A DNA stretch of 42,303 nt from DATAES01 sp036493595 (lineage in GTDB: Bacteria > Actinomycetota > Acidimicrobiia > Acidimicrobiales > JACDCH01), in NCBI GenBank assembly GCA_036493595.1, contig DASXPN010000102.1, forward strand, positions 1 to 42,303. Direction: 5' to 3'. This document shows, piece by piece, positions 8,868 to 19,229 of this stretch. Position 1 is the stretch's first letter; every line of letters starts with the position of its first letter. The translations under genes and the position numbers were made by a program. Under the pieces are notes generated by a model, which saw nothing but the letters and a program-made list of their open reading frames with translations, was not told the DNA's origin and searched no databases.

Positions 8868-9517
8868 TCGAAGTCCTCGTTTTCGCCATCGCGGCGGCGA
8901 TCGTCGTCGCGGGCGCGCTCGGAGTCGTCCTCTCCTCCAACCCCGTCCATGCCGCGCTGTCACTGGTCGGCACGCTGTTCGGCATCGCGGTGCTGTTCGT
9001 CGAGCAGCAGGCCGACTTCCTCGCCGCGGTGCAGGTGATCGTCTACGCGGGCGCCATCGTCGTGCTGTTCCTGTTCGTGATCATGCTGCTCGGCGTCGAC
9101 CGCTCCGAGAACCTCGAGACCGATCCGCTCGGCGGGCAGCGGCCCGCGGCGATCATCGCCGGCGGCGCGCTGCTGGGTTCGGCGCTCGTCACGCTGATCC
9201 TCACCCATCGCGATCTCGCCTCGGTCGCGGTGGGATCTCATTCGGTCGTCGGCAAGCTGTCCGACCCCGCTGAGGACAACGTGACCAAGCTCGGCCGCGC
9301 CCTGTTCACCAACTACCTGTTCGCGTTCGAGATCACCTCCGTGTTGCTGGTGATCGCGGTGGTCGCCGCGGTGGTGCTGGCGCGGCGGGCGGCGATGGGT
9401 GCAGCCGAGCGCCTGGGTGGCGACGAGGCCGAGGATGCCGCGGCCGGCGAAGGCCAGGATGCCGCGGCCGGCGAGGGCGAGGCGCTGAAGGAGGATCGGG
9501 TGGGGGTGCCTGAATGA
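8864..9517 (+). CDS. nuoJ: NADH-quinone oxidoreductase subunit J, operon 1
   Basis: NuoJ (217 aa) is a membrane subunit next to the first proton channel. The typical core runs from residue 1 to about 180: NPVHAALSLVGTL, then the strongly conserved VQVIVYAGAIVVLFLFVIML around residues 55-75. Five membrane segments can be seen. The GTG at 8864 overlaps the nuoI stop (GTGA) and gives the normal N-terminus; the longer open frame upstream is a shadow of nuoI. The C-terminal 30 residues are acidic, include a duplicated octapeptide (DAAAGEGQ/DAAAGEGE) and are probably disordered. It overlaps nuoK by ATGA. Confidence 0.94.
   Translation: MIEVLVFAIAAAIVVAGALGVVLSSNPVHAALSLVGTLFGIAVLFVEQQADFLAAVQVIVYAGAIVVLFLFVIMLLGVDRSENLETDPLGGQRPAAIIAGGALLGSALVTLILTHRDLASVAVGSHSVVGKLSDPAEDNVTKLGRALFTNYLFAFEITSVLLVIAVVAAVVLARRAAMGAAERLGGDEAEDAAAGEGQDAAAGEGEALKEDRVGVPE
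9434..9481 (+). repeat. Two-copy 24-base tandem repeat in the nuoJ tail
   Basis: Two nearly identical 24-base units (9434-9457 and 9458-9481) encode the repeated DAAAGEG peptide in the C-terminal tail of NuoJ. The repeat keeps the reading frame. It probably arose by slippage and is likely to vary in copy number between relatives. Confidence 0.8.
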
Positions 9518-9837
9518 CCGTCCTCGCGGATCTGCACGTCACCGAGACGTGGTACCTCGTGCTCGGCGCCGTGCTCTTCACGATCGGTGCCACCGGCCTG
9601 CTCGTGCGGCGCAACCCACTCGTGATGTTCATGTGCATCGAGCTCATGCTCAATGCCGTCAATCTCACCTTCGTGTCGTTCGCGCATGCGCTCGACGACG
9701 TGGGCGGCCAGGCCGTTGTCTTCTTCGTGCTCGTCGTCGCCGCCGCCGAAGTGGTGGTCGGGCTCGGGATCATCGTCGCCCTGATGCGCAAGCACCCGGG
9801 AGCCACCGCCGACGACATTGCGACATTGAAGGGATAA
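9514..9837 (+). CDS. nuoK: NADH-quinone oxidoreductase subunit K, operon 1
   Basis: NuoK (107 aa) is a three-helix, MrpC-like membrane subunit that contributes a proton channel. The two functionally important glutamates of the family are present in FMCIELMLNAVNL and AAAEVVVGLGI. Three hydrophobic segments cover residues 10-95. Its ATG overlaps the nuoJ stop (ATGA). The next gene, nuoL, begins 11 bases after its stop. Confidence 0.95.
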   Translation: MTVLADLHVTETWYLVLGAVLFTIGATGLLVRRNPLVMFMCIELMLNAVNLTFVSFAHALDDVGGQAVVFFVLVVAAAEVVVGLGIIVALMRKHPGATADDIATLKG

Positions 9838-9848
9838 GGGCGGCCTCC

Positions 9849-13449
<3,601 letters not shown>

Positions 13450-13453
<4 letters not shown>

Positions 13454-15075
13454 GCCTCGCGGTGTTCGGTGTGTTCGGCGCGGTGACGCAATCGGACGCG
13501 GGGTCCGCCATCAAGACGCCACCCGTCGCGTGGCACGCGCTGGCGCCGATGCTCATCCTCATCGGCGGCGCGGTCGTACTGCTGGCGACGTCAGCGCTCT
13601 CGCGGCGGCGGTCGCTACCGGGTGTGTACGCGCTGGCCACGGTCGTGACGGCGTTCTTCGCGATGTTCGCGGCCGTCCCGCTGTGGCGGGAGGTGACCGA
13701 CCCTGCGCGCGGACCGTTCACCGCGGTCGCGGGTGCCGTCGCGGTCGACGGCTTCGCGATCTTCTTCACGTTCGTGATCTGTGCCGCGGTCGTGCTCGCC
13801 GCGCTCCTGGCCGACGGCTACCTACGACGCGAAGGACTCGACGGTGCCGAGCTGTACGTGCTCATCCTGCTGTCCGCCTCGGGCGGGGTGATCATGGCGT
13901 CGGCCAACGACCTGATCGTGATGTTCCTCGGCCTCGAGATCCTGTCGATGGCCGCGTATGTCCTCGCCGCGATGCACCTGCGGCGGGCGCAGTCGCAAGA
14001 GGCCGGCATGAAGTACTTCATCCTCGGCGCCTTCTCGTCCGCGTTCTTCCTGTACGGCATCGCGCTCATCTACGGCTCGACCGGGTCCACCAACCTCGGC
14101 CACATCGCGACGTTCTCCGCGCCGGTCGGCAAGGTCGCCGGTTCTGTCGACCCGGCGCTACTGGGTAGCAACCCGCCGGCGCTGCTGCTCGCCGGTCTCG
14201 CGCTGCTGTTGGTCGGGTTCGGGTTCAAGATCGCCGCGGTCCCGTTCCATTCGTGGACACCGGACGTGTATCAAGGCTCGCCCACGCCGGTCGCGGGATT
14301 CATGGCATCGGCCGTGAAGGCGGCCGCGTTCGCCGGGCTCCTGCGAGTGTTCGTGGTCGCGTTCGCCAACAACCGGATCGACTGGCAGCCGTATCTGTAC
14401 GCGCTGGCGGTGGCGACCTTGCTCGTGGGCGCGGTGCTGGCGGTCGTGCAGACCGACGTCAAGCGGATGCTGGCGTACTCGTCGATCAACCACGCAGGCT
14501 TCATCCTCCTCGGCGTGCAGGCGGGCACGCTCGACGGTGTCTCGGGCGCGCTCTTCTACCTGGCTGCGTACACGTTCATGGTCGTGGGTTCGTTCGGCGT
14601 CGTCGCGCTCGTGTCGCTCCGCGGCGACCAGCACACCTCGATCGACGACTTCAAGGGTCTTTCCCGGGGCGAGCCGATCCTGGCCTTCGCCTTCACGGTC
14701 TTCTTACTCGGACAGGCGGGCGTGCCGCTGACCTCCGGTTTCTTTGCCAAGTTCTACGTGCTCGAGGCCGCCATCAATGCCCACTCGTGGCCGCTCGCCG
14801 TGACGGCGATGATCTCGGCGGTCATTGCCGCGTTCGTGTACCTGCGCATCGTCGTGGCGATGTACATGACGGAGTCGGAGGAGGAGATGGAGGCTGTCGC
14901 CGCGGCACCCGTGCTCCCTCGACGCCTCCGCCCCAACCGCCTCCGCGTCCCCTTCGGCGCCGGACTCGCCCTCGCGGTCGCCTTCGCCGCCACCGTCGGC
15001 ATCGGCTTCCTGCCGAGCCCCCTCGCCGACTCCTCCCGCGACGCTGTCCCCACCGTCACCGCCCCACCCAAGTAA
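13450..15075 (+). CDS. nuoN: NADH-quinone oxidoreductase subunit N, operon 1
   Basis: NuoN (541 aa) is the third antiporter-like pump, next to NuoK and NuoA. Signature parts are FLGLEILSMAAYVLAAM with the conserved Glu, QEAGMKYFILGAFSSAFFLYG, and the Lys-containing helix FKIAAVPFHSWTPDVYQGSP. It starts in an ATGA overlap with nuoM. It is the last gene of operon 1: the first palindromic repeat begins 37 bases after its stop. The C-terminal 50 residues are Arg/Pro-rich and then hydrophobic. Confidence 0.95.
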
Positions 15076-15112
15076 CCCCGCCATTCGCAACGCCCGGGCG
15101 TCTGACCACCGT

Positions 15113-15166
15113 GATCGCTTGGGCGTTCTGTCATCGTCGCGATGACACATCGCCCATGCGTTGCCC
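15113..15166 (+). repeat. Palindromic intergenic repeat, copy 1
   Basis: This is an imperfect palindrome: TGGGCG and TGTCATC on the left pair with GATGACA and CGCCCA on the right, around a short GTCGC loop. The right half contains a 22-base block, GATGACACA(T/A)CGCCCATGCGTT, at 15141-15162 that recurs at 15224-15245 and 16281-16302 in the same orientation. It sits just after nuoN of operon 1. As RNA it would form a stable stem and could end or protect the operon transcript, but there is no U-run. Confidence 0.8.
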
Positions 15167-15195
15167 AACGGCCGGGTCCGCGGCGATCGTGCGGC

Positions 15196-15251
15196 GATCG
15201 TTTGGGCGTTGCGTCATTCTCGGGATGACACATCGCCCATGCGTTTGGGCG
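15196..15251 (+). repeat. Palindromic intergenic repeat, copy 2
   Basis: This is a second copy of the same element, 60 to 80 bases after the first. The shared 22-base block is at 15224-15245. Here the right arm can also form an alternative perfect hairpin, CGCCCA-TGCGTT-TGGGCG (15234-15251). Just before it lies a short direct duplication of CGGCGATCGT (15181-15201). It ends 28 bases from the 3' end of the minus-strand AbiEi/DUF559 gene. Confidence 0.8.
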
Positions 15252-15278
15252 ACGACTCGGGTTGGGAGACGAGTCGGG

Positions 15279-16208
15279 TCATGCTGCGGGGCGTTCGGCG
15301 GTCCGTCCTGCGTCCGCGATCAGGCTCACGACCTCGTCTAGTCGGTGGACCAGATGTGAGTGCGTGAACCGCATGACGCGGAGACCGAGGGCAACCGCTC
15401 GATTGTCCCTCCACCGATCGCGGTCGAAATCCTTCACGCGCGCATGCCAGCGACGACCGTCTGCCTCGAGTATGAGACGCCAGTCCGGAATGAAACCGTC
15501 GACCCGCTGGGCTTCGCGATCCCAGGGTGCGGGGAACTGCCAGTACACCGGCGGACAACCGGGCACGAGGTCGACCGCCCGATGCAATGCGACCTCGAGC
15601 TCGCTCTCCGCTGCCTCCCAGCCCTCGGACACGCGATCGTCGACCAGCGCCTTCAGGAGTGCGATTCCTGGTCGGCGCGACGACTGGTACGCGTCCCGCC
15701 GTTCAATCAGGTCCTCGATGGCGAGCCGGCCCTCGAGAAGGAGGCCATCGCAGGCGCGCTCCCACCGTTGGAGCGGGACCCGTGGAAGCAGGTCACACAG
15801 GGTCTGGGCGATGGTCGTGACGCGGAAGCCGGACACGCATGTGGTCAGCGCCGTGTCCGATCGATGCACGGACGCGAGTGGCGTCCGGTGGTTGGCGGTG
15901 TACGCGATCACGAGCTCAGGTCGCGCAACACCAAACCCGTCGAACTCCTGGACCTTGGCCGCGGCCAGCCCCGCGAGCGACGCGTTGTCGAGGCTGAGCT
16001 CGGCCGCCTTGTACTGCCGCTGCCACGACGACGGAAAGCCGGCGAGCGCGTAGATCCGCGGTGCCAGCCGGATGAGATCGCCTGCTCGCACCCGGTAGCT
16101 GATCATCTGGCGGCTGAAGCCGCACTCACCGAGCTGATCCAGCGTGAGGACGCCGCTCTGCCGACGCGCGAGCTGCTCGGCTGTTCGTGTCATCTGATGG
16201 ACATTCAT
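15279..16208 (-). CDS. AbiEi-type winged-helix domain plus DUF559 (Vsr-like nuclease fold) protein
   Basis: This is a 309-aa protein of a type common in actinobacteria. Residues 1-80 resemble the AbiEi antitoxin N-terminal domain: LARRQSGVLTLDQL, then SRQMISYRVRAGDLIRLAPRIYAL. The C-terminal 100 residues resemble DUF559, related to very-short-patch-repair endonucleases: PDWRLILEADGRRWH, then FDRDRWRDNRAVALGLRVMRF. The Glu-Asp and Asp-Arg pattern suggests a possible metal-dependent nuclease core, which is inference. No AbiEii-type toxin is adjacent. The ATG at 16208 was chosen; an ATG at 16193 (MTRTAEQ) is equally possible, and neither has a clear ribosome site. It lies alone between the two complex I operons, antisense to both, bracketed by palindromic repeats. 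Confidence 0.85.
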   Translation of the reverse strand: MNVHQMTRTAEQLARRQSGVLTLDQLGECGFSRQMISYRVRAGDLIRLAPRIYALAGFPSSWQRQYKAAELSLDNASLAGLAAAKVQEFDGFGVARPELVIAYTANHRTPLASVHRSDTALTTCVSGFRVTTIAQTLCDLLPRVPLQRWERACDGLLLEGRLAIEDLIERRDAYQSSRRPGIALLKALVDDRVSEGWEAAESELEVALHRAVDLVPGCPPVYWQFPAPWDREAQRVDGFIPDWRLILEADGRRWHARVKDFDRDRWRDNRAVALGLRVMRFTHSHLVHRLDEVVSLIADAGRTAERPAA

Positions 16209-16211
16209 TCG

Positions 16212-16228
16212 CCCATGGTGGCCATGGG
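16212..16228. other. Short perfect hairpin upstream of the AbiEi/DUF559 gene
   Basis: CCCATGG (16212-16218) is followed by a 3-base loop and its exact complement CCATGGG (16222-16228). On the minus strand it lies 4 to 20 bases before the chosen ATG at 16208. If transcribed, it would place the start region in or near a stem and might limit translation. That role is inference. Confidence 0.5.
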
Positions 16229-16250
16229 GTGTGACAGCGAGGCCCGGGCA

Positions 16251-16306
16251 CGCAACGCTTGGGTGATCCGTCATCGACGGGATGACACAACGCCCATGCG
16301 TTGCCG
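16251..16306 (+). repeat. Palindromic intergenic repeat, copy 3 (longest stem)
   Basis: This is the third copy, in the same orientation. The outer arms GCAACGC and GCGTTGC are perfectly complementary (7 bp). Inner pairs are TGGG with CCCA and GTCATC with GATGAC around a GACGG loop. The shared block is at 16281-16302. It lies 50 bases before the nuoA start of operon 2 and about 40 bases upstream (5') of the minus-strand gene, so with copies 1 and 2 it brackets that gene. Confidence 0.8.
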
Positions 16307-16341
16307 CGAGGGGGTCTTTGGCGGCTCGGGAAAGGCTTCAC

Positions 16342-16347
16342 TAGGCT
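16342..16347 (+). promoter_or_regulatory. Possible -10 element for complex I operon 2
   Basis: TAGGCT fits the TANNNT -10 consensus of high-GC actinobacteria and lies 8 bases before the nuoA GTG at 16356. That GTG has no ribosome-binding site, so a leaderless or nearly leaderless transcript is plausible. The same 9-mer CTAGGCTCG occurs in the acs promoter region at 28793-28801. No -35 is evident. Confidence 0.4.
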
Positions 16348-16355
16348 CGCTCGCC

Positions 16356-16721
16356 GTGTCAGGTTTCCTTCGCGACTACCTCACGGCGGTCCTCTTCTTC
16401 GCCGTGGCGATGGGTCTCGTGGGGGGAATTCTCGGTCTCGGCAGCCTGATTCGGCCCACGCGCGCGCAGCCGGAGAAGTACCTCAACTACGAGTCGGGCG
16501 TCGATCCGGTGGGCTTCGGATGGTCGCAGAGCCAAATCCGCTATTACATCTTCGCCCTGCTCTTCGTCTTGTTCGATGTCGAGGCGGTGTTCATCTTCCC
16601 GTGGGCCATCCGTCTCGAGATCTATGACGTCTTCGGTCTCGTCGAGATGCTCATCTTCATCGCGATCCTTGCGCTCGGGCTGCTGTACGCCTGGCGCAAG
16701 GGCGTGCTCCGCTGGGTCTAG
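16356..16721 (+). CDS. nuoA: NADH-quinone oxidoreductase-type subunit A, operon 2
   Basis: NuoA (121 aa) is a three-helix membrane subunit near the quinone tunnel. The family signature is clear: KYLNYESGVDPVG (residues 36-48), then RYYIFALLFVLFDVEAVFIFPWA with the conserved Asp-x-Glu. The long open frame upstream antisense to the AbiEi/DUF559 gene is not family sequence; the GTG at 16356 gives the normal NuoA start (SGFLRDYL). It is the first gene of the 11-gene operon. The usual Cys of the ESG(C) loop is Val here. Confidence 0.94.
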   Translation: MSGFLRDYLTAVLFFAVAMGLVGGILGLGSLIRPTRAQPEKYLNYESGVDPVGFGWSQSQIRYYIFALLFVLFDVEAVFIFPWAIRLEIYDVFGLVEMLIFIAILALGLLYAWRKGVLRWV

Positions 16722-16736
16722 GTCAGGAGCCAGACG

Positions 16737-17237
16737 ATGGGTCTCGTCGAGAGCGGCAAGGTGCCCCAGCCGCTCACGAAACTGCTCAACACCGCCCGCA
16801 AGTACTCCCTCTGGGTGTACCAGTGGGGTCTCGCGTGCTGCGCCATCGAGATGGGCGCCGCGTTCGGTTCGCCCCGCTACGACGTCATGCGTCTCGGCGT
16901 GATCCCGCTGCCGGCCAGCCCTCGCCAGGCCGACCTCGTCGTCATCTCCGGCACCGTGACCGACAAGATCGTGCCCGCCATCCGCCGCCTCTACGAGCAG
17001 ATGCCCGATCCGAAGTACGTGATCTCGATGGGCTCTTGCGCCAACTGCGGCGGTCCCTACTGGGACAGCTACTCCGTCACCAAAGGCGTCGATCAGGTGA
17101 TCCCGGTCGACGTGTACGTCCCCGGCTGCCCGCCGCGGCCCGAAGCCCTGCTCGAGGGCATCGTCCTCCTCCAGGAGCGCATCCTCCACGAGGACATGGC
17201 GCAGCGATGGAAGGGAGAACCGATTGTCGTCGGTTGA
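16737..17237 (+). CDS. nuoB: NADH-quinone oxidoreductase-type subunit B, operon 2
   Basis: NuoB (166 aa) carries the terminal [4Fe-4S] cluster N2. All four ligands are present: the Cys34-Cys35 pair (LACCAIEMG), Cys101 (MGSCANCGG) and Cys131 (PGCPPRPE). An extra Cys104 follows the third ligand. The loop before SPRQAD reads VIPLPA instead of the common FRP/FRA, so an Arg near N2 and the quinone site appears to be missing. An AGGAG sits about 9 bases before the ATG. The TTG start of nuoC lies inside its end. Sequence identity to the operon 1 copy is limited to the core motifs. Confidence 0.95.
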   Translation: MGLVESGKVPQPLTKLLNTARKYSLWVYQWGLACCAIEMGAAFGSPRYDVMRLGVIPLPASPRQADLVVISGTVTDKIVPAIRRLYEQMPDPKYVISMGSCANCGGPYWDSYSVTKGVDQVIPVDVYVPGCPPRPEALLEGIVLLQERILHEDMAQRWKGEPIVVG

Positions 17238-17952
17238 CGCCGAGACGACAACGGAAACGGCCGTGCCCGAGGCCACCGAGCCCGAGCCGAGCGACGAGCT
17301 GCGATCCGGGCTCCTCGCTGCGTTCGAGGAGGAGCTCGGCGACGCCGTCGTCGCCAGCCACATCCGGGCCGGCAACGATCTGTGGATCCGTGTGGACGCC
17401 GGCGCGTGGGAGGCCGCGGCGCACTTCGCGCGACACCAGCTGGCCTTCACGTTCTTCGACTTCCTCTCGGCCATCGACTGGATGCCGTCGCCGTTCGGTC
17501 GCTACGAGGACGCCGAGGTCGACACGCCACTCGCCGACAAGCTCGGCCAGCCGTACGAGATCGAGACCGGGTTGGCCGGTGGCGAGACCCGCTTCCAGCT
17601 ACTCGCACGAGTTGCCGACGTGCGACAGCGACACGTCGGTGTGACGCTCAAGTCCGACGTCCCCGACGACACGCTCACGATGCCGTCCTGGGTGCGCGTC
17701 TACGCCGGTGCGGACTGGCACGAGCGCGAGACCTGGGAGATGTACGGCATCAACTTCGAGGGCCACCCCGGACTGCGACACATCTACCTGCCGTCCGGTT
17801 TCGAAGGGCATCCCCTGCGCAAGGACTTCCCGCTCCTCGCGCGCGTCGTGAAGCCGTGGCCCGGCATCGTCGACGTCGAGCCCATGCCCGGCGAGCCCGA
17901 GGGCGAGACAGAGGGCGATGCCGATGCTGACGGCGAGGGCGACGACGCGTGA
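17224..17952 (+). CDS. nuoC: NADH-quinone oxidoreductase-type subunit C, operon 2
   Basis: NuoC (242 aa) contains the signature ERETWEMYGINFEGHPGLRH followed by GHPLRKDF at about residues 162-201. A TTG at 17224, preceded by GGGAGA at a good distance and overlapping the nuoB end, is the likely start; a GTG at 17263 is an alternative. Both termini are acidic and of low complexity (first 25 and last 25 residues). It is separate from NuoD, as in operon 1. Confidence 0.92.
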   Translation: MSSVDAETTTETAVPEATEPEPSDELRSGLLAAFEEELGDAVVASHIRAGNDLWIRVDAGAWEAAAHFARHQLAFTFFDFLSAIDWMPSPFGRYEDAEVDTPLADKLGQPYEIETGLAGGETRFQLLARVADVRQRHVGVTLKSDVPDDTLTMPSWVRVYAGADWHERETWEMYGINFEGHPGLRHIYLPSGFEGHPLRKDFPLLARVVKPWPGIVDVEPMPGEPEGETEGDADADGEGDDA

Positions 17953-18043
17953 CCGTGCCTTCTGCGTTCCCCGGCCACGCAGGCCGCGCGCTGCCGCTCC
18001 TTCGCTGGCGCTCCGTCGCTCGCGTCGAACGACAGGTCCGATC

Positions 18044-19219
18044 GTGACCGCGGTCTCCGAACGCGGGCAGCTGCAGTACATCGCCGCGCAGGCGGCCGAC
18101 GCGCGGGTCAACGTCGAGCTCGAGACCGAGGGCATGACCCTCAACATCGGGCCGCAGCACCCGGCCACGCACGGCACATTGCGCATCATCGTGCGGCTCG
18201 ACGGCGAGCAGGTCATCTCGGCCGACCCCGTGATGGGCTACATGCACCGCGGCTACGAGAAGCTCGTCGAGGTCCGCACGTACCCGCAGATCAACACACT
18301 GGTCAACCGCATCGACTGGCTGTCGAGCTTCTGCAACGAGGTGCCGTTCATCCTCGCCGCCGAGCAGTTGATGGACGTGCAGGCACCGCCCCGTGCGCAG
18401 TGGATCCGCACCGCGTTGTTCGAGATGGGCCGCGTCGCCAACATCGGTCTCTTCCTCGGCGAGATGGGCTTGCAGCTCGGTGCGCTCACCGCTGCCTTCT
18501 ACGCGTTCCGCGATCGCGAGTACGTGCTCAACCAGATCGAGGCCGTGACCGGCGGACGGTTCCATCCGAACTTCGACCGCATCGGCGGTCTCAAGGACGA
18601 TCTCCCGAAGGGATGGGTCGACGAGACCAAGCGCGTGATGCAGCGCTTGCGGGACTACTGCGACGAGATGGAAACCCTCCTCGTGGGCAACGAGATCTTC
18701 GAGGCCCGTACGCGCGGCATCGGGGTGATCCCCGCGGAGATCGGACTCTCGTACGGACTGTCGGGTGCCAACATCCGCGCCAGTGGTGTCGACTGGGACA
18801 TCCGCCGCGACGACCCTCAATCGCCGCTCCCGTACAAGGAGCTCGACTGGAAGGTGTGGACCCACCCGGACGGCGACTCGTTCGCTCGGTACTGGGTGCG
18901 ACTTCAGGAGACCCGTGAGGCGACCGCGCTGGTCGACCAGTTGCTCGACGGCTTGCCGAGCGGGCCGATCATGGCGAAGGTCCCGCGGATCATCAAGGTG
19001 CCCGAGGGCGAGGCCTATGTCGCCACGGAGAACCCGCTCGGCGAGATGGGGTACTACGTCGTCAGCAAGGGTGACCTCGGCCCGTTCCGCGTGAAGATCC
19101 GTACTGCCAGCTTCAACAACATCTCGATCCTTCCGTGGGTGTTGAAGGGCGTCTACGTTCCCGACGTCATCACGATCCTCGGCACGCTCTACTTCATCCT
19201 CGGCGACATCGACCGGTGA
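18044..19219 (+). CDS. nuoD: NADH-quinone oxidoreductase-type subunit D, operon 2 (divergent quinone site)
   Basis: NuoD (391 aa) is the quinone-site subunit. GPQHPATHG (residues 36-44) keeps the headgroup His43. Two features differ from operon 1. Residues 68-73 read HRGYEK, with the Arg69 that NDUFAF7 methylates in mitochondrial NDUFS2. Trp92 (RIDWLSS, codon TGG at 18317) replaces the conserved headgroup-binding Tyr; the alignment from HRG to RIDW has no gaps. About 30 residues around the SMEALIHHFK helix are missing before VPEGEAYV. The C-terminus (FNNISILPWVLKGV) resembles cyanobacterial NdhH more than NuoD of operon 1. The GTG at 18044 is the likely start, 91 bases after nuoC. Confidence 0.94.
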   Translation: MTAVSERGQLQYIAAQAADARVNVELETEGMTLNIGPQHPATHGTLRIIVRLDGEQVISADPVMGYMHRGYEKLVEVRTYPQINTLVNRIDWLSSFCNEVPFILAAEQLMDVQAPPRAQWIRTALFEMGRVANIGLFLGEMGLQLGALTAAFYAFRDREYVLNQIEAVTGGRFHPNFDRIGGLKDDLPKGWVDETKRVMQRLRDYCDEMETLLVGNEIFEARTRGIGVIPAEIGLSYGLSGANIRASGVDWDIRRDDPQSPLPYKELDWKVWTHPDGDSFARYWVRLQETREATALVDQLLDGLPSGPIMAKVPRIIKVPEGEAYVATENPLGEMGYYVVSKGDLGPFRVKIRTASFNNISILPWVLKGVYVPDVITILGTLYFILGDIDR

Positions 19220-19229
19220 TGGACCCCGT

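Noticed and set aside
7431..8963. 510-codon minus-strand open frame opposite nuoH and nuoI
   Set aside because: A shadow of strongly conserved genes on the plus strand, with no recognisable motif or ribosome site.
15279..16208. Complete AbiE toxin-antitoxin pair
   Set aside because: Only the AbiEi-like domain is present, and it is fused to DUF559; no AbiEii nucleotidyltransferase gene is adjacent.
15113..16306. CRISPR array
   Set aside because: Only three imperfect repeats with unequal spacing, a gene between two of them and no cas genes.
15360..16355. A long N-terminal extension of nuoA of operon 2
   Set aside because: The upstream frame is antisense to the AbiEi/DUF559 gene and crosses a palindromic repeat; NuoA family similarity begins right at the GTG at 16356.
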